From: Flabesymbios commensalis
Lineage: Eukaryota; Annelida; Polychaeta; Terebellida; Flabelligeridae
DNA length: 64,000 nucleotides
Direction: 5' to 3'
NCBI GenBank assembly: GCA_964017125.1
Contig: OZ024914.1
Coordinates: 17,598,494 to 17,662,493, forward strand
A program made the translations under genes and the position numbers. Below, piece after piece: positions 37,800 through 46,848 of this stretch (within the stretch, counting starts at the first letter, position 1; every line of letters starts with the position of its first letter). Below the pieces are notes generated by a model. The model made no database searches. It had not been told where the DNA came from and was given only the letters and a program-made list of their open reading frames with translations.

Positions 37800-39165
37800 T
37801 AGACTTAGTCAGCGTAGACTTGGTCACATTAATATTAGTCACGCTGTATTAAATATAGAGAAACATTAGCTAGAGATATATAGTAATCTTATCAAAACAA
37901 TGCGATCATCGTCCTGTTCAAATAATGTGTTAGTACGAGATATATGTTTGAAACGTGGCTAGATCTCTTTTTGGTTAAAGAACACAATTGCAATAATATT
38001 AGTCACGCTGTATTAAATATAGAGAAACATTAGCTAGAGATATATAGTAATCTTATCAAAACAATGCGATCATCGTCCTGTTCAAATAATGTGTTAGTAC
38101 GAGATATATGTTTGAAACGTGGCTAGATCTCTTTTTGGTTAAAGAACACAATTGCAATTTAGCAAATGTAAAAATAGGTAATACTATAATTGATGAAGTA
38201 AACAGTACAAAACTACTAGGGGTTAATATAGACAATACTCTCTCCTGGACTATGCAGGTCGCTCAGGTCAAAAAGTGTACCTCCTACCGTTTATTCCTGT
38301 TCAGAACGATTAGAAAATACTTGCCATTAGAAACCCGGATAAAATATTATGATTGTTATGTTAAACCACTCATTGAATATTGTAGCTCAGTTTGGGGTAT
38401 CTGCTCGAAAGAAAATCAGACTAAAATCATTAAAATCCAAAAGAAAGCAGCAAGATTAATACTAGAAGCACCTCCCCTAACCCCAAGTAAACAAATGTTT
38501 CAACAGCTAAAATGGTTACCGTTAAATAGTAAAATTTAAGCAGGTTAGTCTTGTCTATAAAGCAGTTAATGGTAATGCGCCTCAATATATACAGACTATG
38601 TTTACTAATATTAAAGACAATTCGAATTATTCACTTAGATCTTCAGCCAATAAAAAATTATTCGTTCCTAGAACACATCATAAATCCTTATCATACACAG
38701 GCGTAATTATATGGAATGCCTTACCAGAAAACATAAAATCCTCAAAAACATTTACCAAATTCAAGAACTTGTACATTAAAAAAACTTTAGAAGAAAATAA
38801 ATATAGATAATATTAAGTAATTCGCCGATACAATGTAGCATATATTGTTCAACAACTATGTTATTCAATTGTGTATATATATTATCATTATTGCTTGTAC
38901 ATAGCTTACACTGCTCTGCAGAGACAAGAGGCAGTATATGCTTACTTGTATAGTAACCAGATGCTGCTTTTTACCTTTGCACGGCAGTACATATACATGT
39001 TTTAAAGACTCTTTTGTGATTATGCTGTATATATTATTACTTTATTTATTATTACTTATGTATTTTGTATTTTTGAATGTTTGAGGGCCCCAAGGAAGAT
39101 GGGCAAATGCTCATTGGGTTTACCCTCTTTAAATAAAGATTTTATTATTATTATTATTATATTAT
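37800..39165 (+). mobile_element. LINE C (CR1/L2 group), 5'-truncated 3' end with ATT tail
   Basis: ORF2 end: VKIGNTIIDEVNSTKLLGVN then IDNTLSWTMQVAQV, RIKYYDCYVKPLIEYCSSVW, KIIKIQKKAARLILEAP, KQMFQQLKWLPLNSKI. One frame change later: RSSANKKLFVPRTHHKSLSY and IIWNALPENIKSSKTFTKFK. A 3' UTR of about 350 bp ends in a hairpin-capable GGGCCCCAAGGAAGATGGGC ... CTCATTGGG and AATAAAG(ATT)n. Catalytic parts are absent. Confidence 0.85.
37830..38157 (+). repeat. 164-bp tandem duplication inside LINE C
   Basis: TAATATTAGTCACGCTGTAT begins at 37830 and 37994. The units are almost identical, so the event is recent compared with the decay of the LINE. Confidence 0.9.
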
Positions 39166-39311
39166 TGAGTAAAAAAACACTGTCGGACATTCTGTTGCAA
39201 TTTGTGTGAGGTTATGCCATTATTTGGCACAACTTGACTGTACTAAAGCAAGGAAAATAGATTATACCTTATTTGTTATACCTATTGTTTCCTTAAATCA
39301 TATTACGTAGT

Positions 39312-39449
39312 ATTCTGTGAGACGCAGTGACGTCACTCGGTGAAAACAAATTTATATAACAACCCCTCCACCATACTTCATTCTGTAAAACGTAGTGACG
39401 TCACTCGGTGAAAAGAATGTTATATAAGAACCCTCCACCATACTTCATT
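39312..39449 (+). promoter_or_regulatory. Tandemly doubled CRE + TATA promoter-like module
   Basis: Two 68-bp units (starting 39312 and 39380) each hold TGACGTCACTCGGTGAAAA, TATATAA 18 bases further on, then CCACCATACTTCATT. TGACGTCA is a perfect cAMP-response element; TATATAA to TCATTCT/TCATTGT is about 26 bases, close to core-promoter spacing on the plus strand. A possible first coding exon follows at 39593. No transcript evidence. Confidence 0.4.
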
Positions 39450-39592
39450 GTATTAGCCAGCTCGATGAAAACAAAGGAGGTCAAAATCATATATAACGTA
39501 TAAAACTTTGATATGAATTTATCTTGCTGATTTTAACTATATGTGTTTCTATGTCTATTTGGTTAAAGATTATAAGGGTTTTGATTTTGCAG

Positions 39593-39644
39593 TTGCTTAC
39601 CCTTCACAGTAAGATTACAACAATGGCACTATTTCCAGAATGTA
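39593..39644 (+). CDS. Possible short first coding exon downstream of the CRE/TATA module
   Basis: The acceptor-like ttgattttgcag, 31 bases of leader, then ATG at 39623 (MALFPEC) and a donor-like TGTA|GTGAGT. Unspliced, the frame gives only MALFPECSESFTNSFNIK. No later exon was found, so the call rests on splice signals and the upstream promoter-like module. Confidence 0.2.
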
Positions 39645-40049
39645 GTGAGTCATTTACAAATAGTTTTAATATTAAATGAATTACACTAATGTGTTCTGTG
39701 CATTACTAAAATATTAGAGGTCTGATATATGTCAGATAATCATTGTGGCAAAAAAAATGTTGTTGAATTACTACTCAATCACTTTCCCGGAACATGATCT
39801 AACGGTCCCTTTTAAATTAAACTTGATCTTGACCTTTACTCCAACGACCCACAACGAACAAAATAGTGCTAGAAATGGACTTGACATGCAAAACCCTTAG
39901 AAACCATATGACACACACTTAATTCAAAGAAACAGCTACAAAGTTATATGTATGAGATATTTATAGCGGCCATTTTGAATTTTAAAATGAAAATATATGT
40001 TCCGCTCAAAACATTTTGGTATATTTTTAAAATATTACTCCCAGGTGAC

Positions 40050-40271
40050 TTAAGCCTTAGAGTCACTTGAAGTTGTGTCTCCCTACCGCAATACACAACT
40101 TCAAGCGACCAAAAATGTATGTTATTTGTGAAATTTAAGTCCCGATATATTGTCAGTCTTTCAAGATTGAAAGCATATTTTACTGTGAACAGCTCGTTAT
40201 CAAGGGTTATACGGGTGCTAATTAAAACACAGTATGTCTACTGTAGTCGATATCAGTACTCTAAGGGTTGA
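40050..40271. mobile_element. TTAA-type MITE, family C, decayed
   Basis: TTAAGCCTTAGAGTCACTTG ... ATCAGTACTCTAAGGGTTGA. Hairpin at 40064-40107. Interior matches 50222 (TTATTTGTGAAATTTAA, TGTCTACTGTAGTC). Confidence 0.7.
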
Positions 40272-41680
40272 AAATCAGATAAAAAGGTTTCATAACAATT
40301 GCAATTTGGGTCGAGTGACTCCATCAATAGTCCCAGGTCGCCCGTAGGCCTACTATATGGAAAAGGTGTAAACTAGCCTACATGACTTTCCAAATGACTG
40401 TGCAGGAAATCTGAGCAAAATAAAATAATAAACAAAGCATGCTTTTGTATGACTTTACTATATTATATCACAGAAACCAAATAGCTGTAGAGCTACATAT
40501 ATACAAAATACAGAAGTAGTGTGTGTACCTTATATGTCTTTCAGTGCAGGTTTTGATCCCATTTAAAATCAAGCAATCATTTATTCACATACATTCAATT
40601 ATAGCTTTACTTTCATAGTGGAAAATAAAATAAACCATTAGAGTTGGCAAATTACTTATTATCAGTGAAGGTATATTCTGTTCGCTATGAGATAAAATAC
40701 AATAATTTATGTCTATATATAATGTAATTATCTATGTAATTAATAGACATGTTAAACAGTTTAAAGCCGGAAATTACAACATGTGATGTAGCAGTTATTT
40801 ATATCATAGACAATTCTATTTCTCAAGATAAAAATGATTGTGGTGCCTTGTAAAAATAACGTTGTTTAACAATGTTTAAATAACCTAAAATACAGCACCC
40901 AAAAAGATCTGTTTATTATGTTTGGTTTTGATTTAAATAAACAAGACATATCACATTTTAATAAAAAAGTGTATCTATGACGTTTACAAAGTGATAGATA
41001 TATCATTCATCTTGAACCAACGATAGCCAAGGACAACAGATGATAATCAAATAGAAATTTAACATTCATCAGATCCTTTGCAATATATCGATCAGTCCGA
41101 TGTGACAAATACGCAGTCACCACATAATCGGCATATATCAAACTAGATTTCGTCACATATATATATATATATATGTCTGAGGGGCGATCACATGGGGTGT
41201 TATTAAATGGAGATATAGACTACAATATTTTAGGACTGGGGGACTGAGCGACTGTTTAAATTTCGACTCTTTAAATGTCGACATTTAGGCTAGATGTACA
41301 ACATAAAATCACCCTAAAGCGCTAAATACATATAATAAATACAATTTTAATTTCCCCCACTTGAAAGGGACTGGCCCAGGCTAAAATCATAAAAAAATCG
41401 GTGATTTTATTTTGGCTTCTTAATATGATCATATGATGTAAACATGTCCATAGACTAGAACTGCAAAAGTGTTTTAATTTTTCTGCTGCGTATTCACCAG
41501 TTAGGCTAGATATAGAGACGTAATTCCTGATTTCTAATTATTGACAACCATGTCAAAAATTAGAAATACGGGAATTTCGATTATTGATTCTTAACGAACC
41601 ATTTTCTTCAGAATATCAGTGACTTTATCGACTAATGAAACAGATTAAAAACGACTTTAGTCGCGCTTAGTGGTTTAAGG
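40272..41680. other. Intergenic, nothing recognised except a MITE end
   Basis: AT-rich, with an AT dinucleotide run at about 41157-41174. At 41640-41685 AAACGACTTTAGTCGCGCTT AGTGG and AAGGGTTAA mark the end of an inverted family G MITE. Confidence 0.45.
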
Positions 41681-41809
41681 GTTAAAGGGGGTGATCACTG
41701 ATAGCTGTGTTAAAGGGGGTGATCACTGATGGCTGCGGTGCTCAGGAGGAGGAGGACATGTGCACATACATGCATACTGAGGGCCTCCCAAACATGAGAG
41801 GATGAGCCA

Positions 41810-42055
41810 ATGTTTCAAGCCTGAATTTACCATTGCCATCTTCATCCACAAGCCGCGAATTGCTGTCGCAATTCCCGGCTTGTAGTGGATGAAGATGATT
41901 TGAAGTGGGTGAAAAATTAATAAAAATTGCCGAGTATGGATGAACCAGTTCCATAAAAATTTTCATTCTAAAACCCCTAGTTGTAGGAAAATTAGGTCTG
42001 ATTTCAGGGATGTAAAATGACGCTTTAATGCATCGTGAGTGCTTAAAAGGTTGAT
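41810..42055. mobile_element. MITE, family F
   Basis: CAAGCCTGAATTTACCATTG with a hairpin (TTCATCCACAAGCC GCGAATTGC ... GGCTTGTAGTGGATGAA) and GATGTAAAATGACGCTTTAA TGCATCG at the right. Matches 54495-54716 throughout. Confidence 0.65.
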
Positions 42056-42143
42056 AGTCTGCACCATTAAATCGGCTTTGGGTCAACATTTCGAGGTTGA
42101 TGAACTTCTTTATAGATAATCGGTATTCCCACAAACAGCGCAA

Positions 42144-43150
42144 ACATACCTAATTATCAGTCCGATTATAGACATGTGCCGCAATAAGTGTATTAGCTTT
42201 AACCCTTACAACGCTGACATACTTTCATATAAACCAAAGGCCCAAAAGTTTTTGTTAATAATACTTACTATATACCTTCAACTATGTTGAATAATCGGAC
42301 AATGATAGATCTTGACAAAGCAGAAGTGTATAAGATCTCGGTCAAACTATTGTGAAATAATAATCCTGGTTGATATAGCTGATAAATAGGCGCATGATAA
42401 CACCAGTTATACTGATGCATCCAGTAGAGAAAATATAACATGATTCTATTTTCCTTGATCTAGACGAGGCCGCTATATAGTTGAGGTGTGTAAAGCATGA
42501 TACACAAGGCTATTATCACATATTTAATCAAATACCACGTGTAAGCAATCATCTTAAAGATTAGAAACATCTTCGATTATCAATAAAGTGTAAAAGACGA
42601 TGAGCTTACCGGTATGTTCATTTAATTAGCATTGATTAAAATTGCTCAGCTGCATAAAGACATCCCACTATCCTTTTATAGCCAATTTTAAATGCTGTAT
42701 TTTTAGGTTCAAACTATAAATGCTGGCGATATTGATAAATATAAATATTCTTCCGTACTGCCCATATTTGGACCTTTAATTATGATGTTTGAATAACAAA
42801 ATCTATATTTTCACGAGACTAGACGTACACACATATACTAGTATTTGAATATAACATCACGCACTCAAATATTTGTTATCTGACAATCACAAGTAGACCG
42901 CTATACCGGGCTCTGTAATAGCTGGACAAAATCCATATAAACTCTAAAAATCAAGTGGTCATGTCAATCAATAAATCATTCAATCAATCAATAAGTCAAT
43001 CAAGCAATCAATCAATCAAATGTATGTTGCCTGTGTGAAACTATAGGGATAGTTCCATCGTTTCAAGGACTTTATGTAGATCAATGTGGAGTTACAAAAG
43101 TTTTGGCCACTATTGTTTGGTAACATAGTGATTATGTGACCCGGCTGTAA
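42144..43150. other. Intergenic, nothing recognised except the TCAA repeat
   Basis: TTAACCCTTACAACGCTGAC at 42199 looks like a family B terminus without its partner. The rest is unassigned. Confidence 0.4.
42964..43020. repeat. TCAA microsatellite
   Basis: Imperfect run of ATCAATCAATCA-type tetramers with occasional slips. Confidence 0.85.
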
Positions 43151-43169
43151 CTCATCAAGACAATGGTTA

Positions 43170-43480
43170 CCCAGCAAACACGACGTCTACGGCACTGGGC
43201 CATCATTAATCCAACGTTGGTTTAGTGTTTCATGTTTACCGGATACTGATGGCAAACTCGAGACGTTTACCAATGATGGTTCAATGCTGGGCCAGCGTCG
43301 CAGACGGTGGCCCAGCATTAAACCAACATTGGGTAAACGTCCCGTGTTTACTGGGAACAGAGGAATACATCCCAGTAAACACAAAACATTTTTATGGCAT
43401 TTGTACAATGTTGGACCAACGTCGAAGACGTTGGGCCGACGTTGTACAAATGTTATAAAAATGTTTCGTGTTTGATAGGA
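43170..43480. mobile_element. Cluster of three palindromic MITEs, family D
   Basis: A worn copy at about 43170-43240, a good one at 43251-43356 (CAATGCTGGGCCAGCGTCGC AGACGGTGGCCCAGCATT) and one of the ACAAAACATTT subfamily at 43370-43480 (TTGGACCAACGTCGAAGACG TTGGGCCGACG). Confidence 0.75.
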
Positions 43481-43529
43481 TGTCTAAAGGAAGTCGGATG
43501 AACATATACCAGTGACAAATAGGCTAAAC

Positions 43530-43768
43530 CACGTTCTCGAACTCCGCATCTAGGTTGACCCCATACCGACTTAATGTTGGTCCAGTGTCGTAGACGGTGG
43601 ACCAACATTCAATTGCTTCGACGACTTGTGTTTGCTGGCTCGTGTCAAAGCATACCGGCGTATATTAAATAAACCCAGGAAGCACAGGACATTGAAACAA
43701 TGTCGATTTAATGTTGGGCCAGCATCGGGGGCCAACATTAAATTAACATTGTTTCGTTTTTGCTGGGA
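43530..43768. mobile_element. Two palindromic MITEs, family D
   Basis: A copy at about 43530-43638 (TTGGTCCAGTGTCGTAGACG GTGGACCAAC) and one at 43674-43768 starting CCCAGGAAGCACAGGACATT and ending TTTTTGCTGGGA. Confidence 0.7.
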
Positions 43769-44561
43769 TGATCATCAGGAAAAACAAATTTTGAAGACAT
43801 TAAAATGAGTAAATTGTGCTCATTGACTGGACTCAAAATAAATCAATGAATTTAGGATTCGCCTTATTTCAGATAATTGCTTTATGTTTGAAGGACGCAA
43901 GACATGCACAATATGTTAACAAAGACAAAATGTGGACATGCCGAGACAGCGCACTTATCTGTGCAAGTCACTCCCTAGTAACCACATATCTATATTTGCT
44001 ACTTTATTTACTAAACAGCAGATATTACCATTGGTCCCAAGGGGTTCTAGCCGTAGACTGGTAGACAGTACACTGTTCCATCAAAAGTGACAACCACTAT
44101 GTGACTACAATATTATGAATCTTACATTGCTAAAAGTAATCGGCACATTCAAACCATAGAATCATCTATAAATTAAAAGTCTTTATTTTTTTAAAAAACA
44201 ATTAATATGCTATTCTTAGCTCATTTGCACCTTTAATTACATTGCTCTCGTGTTATTCTAAGTTCTGTCTTGCTTATTTACACAGTATATATTATATTAT
44301 ACATATTATAGACTTACAAACGATACCATCCTGTCTTCTCTATTTCATACTAAGACTTTCTGTATATTTATATGATAGTACAACTCTTGTATATATACAA
44401 CTGCAGTCTAGTATAATAGATAAGCAGTCTAGTATAAATAAAATATGCCAGTGTAATTATTGATAATATTATGAACACTATTCTTTACATATTATTTTTT
44501 TCACTAAGTAGTGCATAGAATAAGACAAGTCATAACTAGCATGATTCTGTGTTAAAGTCCA

Positions 44562-44670
44562 CTCAGCAGACAGAAGACGTTGAACCAATGTTGTTTAAAT
44601 GTTGGTCCATCGTCTTCGACGCTGGCCCAACATTAAACCAGCATTGGATCAACGTCTCGTGTTTGCTGGG
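44562..44670. mobile_element. Palindromic MITE, family D
   Basis: CTCAGCAGACAGAAGACGTT ... TTGGTCCATCGTCTTCGACG CTGGCCCAAC ... CGTCTCGTGTTTGCTGGG. Confidence 0.8.
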
Positions 44671-45601
44671 CATTATTTAATATAGCTTCAATCAACAACT
44701 TTGTAAAGATCTTGTGAATATATTCACAGTATTGTAAGGATTGTAAGGATGAAAATGAAAGGGGGTATCTTCCATTTTGTAGAAACACCCTTCCATTGCC
44801 AAAGGGTATACATTTTGTCTATTATGAACTCTTTCAGGGGCGACGTGTTACTCTGATTTCTCACAAGGAAAATAAAGACTGAAATTTGTCAGATTTCCAG
44901 ATGCATTGTAATTTAAAATCGTTTTTAATTTTGAATTTTCATTCATTTGAAGTTGAGATTGCCTGAGCAATGCAAACTTCAAATGAAAGAAAAAGCGCTT
45001 AAATAGCGTTTAAATACAACCACTAGAAAAGTTGAAAATGTGAATACATATCACAGAATTAGCATGCCTTCGACATCTGATAATTCATAATATAGCATGA
45101 CATACATACATGTATAAACAGCAATGCAAAGATGCCCTATAGTAGTATGGTAGCTGTTAATTATATGGACGAAACTTGATAATAAAAACAAATTAAATTG
45201 CATCAGATTCGTGGATGTTTAAATATAGAAACTTCTATATAATATTCAGTTCCTATCTTCAACTACTGCATTCAACCTGATGAAAGGTTTCAAGTGGCTG
45301 TAAATTCCCACCTAGATCTGTTAGATTTGAACACAATCTTGCTAGTTTGCGGTGACAGAGGAACATGTCCTAAAACGATTATTTTACACCTGATCAGAGC
45401 TGCAATGGGGCTTGATGAGAAATGATCGAATACACTGCTTTGTTTGTAAAATGTAACTGTAAAATGTATATTTTCAATAATGGATTGTTCCAATAAATTA
45501 ATTTGAAGCGTAAAAATGTGACAGGGTAAATCCACTAGGCCACAAGCAAGAGTTTCTTTCAAGAGCCAGATCTGGACGCATTGCTGGACAGATAAAGTTA
45601 A

Positions 45602-45805
45602 GTTAACCCTGTTCCTGATGAATTGCCAGTTAGCACTTCATCGTCAATTGAAGCTGGAATTACTAACGTAATGTTCAGCTTCAAATTACGAAAAATGTGG
45701 CTGTTTTTTGACAAATAGCCATATTATTTATTTAAAAGCAAAGTCAATCTATACCAGTTGTAAGATAACCCCTGAAGCGTCAAATACGACTAAGGTCATT
45801 TGTAT
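45602..45805. mobile_element. TTAA-type MITE, family G/C-like
   Basis: TTAACCCTGTTCCTGATGAA at the left, a hairpin of TCAATTGAAGCTGGAATTAC / GTAATGTTCAGCTTCAAATT in place of the usual one, and ATACCAGTTGTAAGATAACC on the right. End not clear. Confidence 0.4.
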
Positions 45806-46031
45806 TGAGTTTTACTAACTTGTACTTTAACACCACTTGGATGTGTAATATATCTTAGATTAGAAAGATTCAAACAATGTTACACACTTGAAGTTGTGGA
45901 TCGGGTCAACGAGACACAGTATCAAGCGAGCAAACAATTTGATGGGACAACGTAGCGATTGAAGTATTGATAAGATCTTATGTTAATATAACACAGTCCC
46001 AAATATTGGTCAACTAGTATTGAAGTACATG

Positions 46032-46215
46032 CCCAGCAAACACGAGACGTTGGCCCAATTTAGGGTTAAGGATGACCTATCGTTGACGCTAGCCCAACAT
46101 CACCCCAAAATTGGGCGAACGTCTTGTGTTAGCCGGGATGCTCAACATCACTTACCCATGTTATACCAGACGGTGGCCCAGCGCCGATTCATGCTGGGCC
46201 AGAATTGTACGAATG
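46032..46215. mobile_element. Palindromic MITE, family D, plus a worn second copy
   Basis: 46032-46138 runs CCCAGCAAACACGAGACGTT to GTCTTGTGTTAGCCGGGA. 46139-46215 has only the centre of a second (CAGACGGTGGCCCAGCG). A further half-copy is at about 46455-46521. Confidence 0.7.
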
Positions 46216-46451
46216 TTTTAGTCCGAATCGGTCAGATCTTTAAAAATATATGCAATCACACAAGCCTTTTGATTTTTTATCTTGAATAGATTCCGTCAGA
46301 CTTTGTCTGTTCTTGCGATTCTTTTAGATCACGTCCATATAATATGGGATATAAGACCACACCTATCAATGTAATAAAACAAACTGGTCTAAATAATCCT
46401 CATAGACTAATAGGGGTCACTGCTTAAAATAACAAAAACCATCATGTGCTG

Positions 46452-46457
46452 TTTATT
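46452..46457 (-). terminator. Candidate polyadenylation signal of PIK3C2
   Basis: AATAAA on the minus strand, about 200 bases after the TGA. It is the first perfect hexamer downstream that I see. It sits in a decayed palindromic repeat, so true use is uncertain. Confidence 0.35.
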
Positions 46458-46539
46458 GTCAGACCAACGTCGCATACGGTGGGCCAGCAGTAAACCGATA
46501 CAGAGGTTGTTGTTGCTGGGATACACCAGTCAGCATATC

Positions 46540-46613
46540 GTCCGCTAGCAGGCAAAGGGTTGTATGTGCCAATCATAGAGTGGCACATATAACCCTTTAC
46601 CTGTTAGCAGACA
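46540..46613. repeat. Inverted-repeat hairpin element in the presumed PIK3C2 3' UTR (family E)
   Basis: The 32-bp arms GTCCGCTAGCAGG...ATGTGCCA and its inverse differ at four places and enclose about 10 bases. It lies 44 bases past the stop codon, so it would be transcribed. The apex (AAAGGGT, TGCCA/TGGCA) is shared with hairpins at 55119, 9332 and 28011. Confidence 0.6.
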
Positions 46614-46656
46614 ATTTGGTACAGATTGATTAACTCAGTAGATCCACCCCTTCCCC

Positions 46657-46848
46657 TCATGACAGGCCGGCGTGGTACGAGAAGGGGTGAAGCTGGTACC
46701 ACTGTGTGGTCTCCTTGGCCAAGTCTATGGATCCAAGATCCAGGAAAATCACCCCCAGGAACTCGTTCTCTGTGGCCGTGTTGTAATTCCAGGCAGAAGC
46801 CTGCAGCGTCCTCCTCTTCACCTCCTCCAGTGGCAGGCGATACAGTAA
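46657..46848 (-). CDS. PIK3C2: PIK3C2 last coding exon: end of C2 domain and stop
   Basis: The acceptor ttcttgtag precedes TTACTGTATCGC, followed by 63 codons and TGA at 46659-46657. It encodes [68 protein letters not shown] and WYQL are the usual end of the class II C2 domain. The third Ca-loop reads [11 protein letters not shown]: the two Asp typical of Ca-binding C2 domains are Asn, so Ca-independent lipid binding is likely (inference). The short tail after WYQL resembles the vertebrate end. Confidence 0.96.
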   Translation of the reverse strand, partial: LLYRLPLEEVKRRTLQASAWNYNTATENEFLGVIFLDLGSIDLAKETTQWYQLHPFSYHAGLS

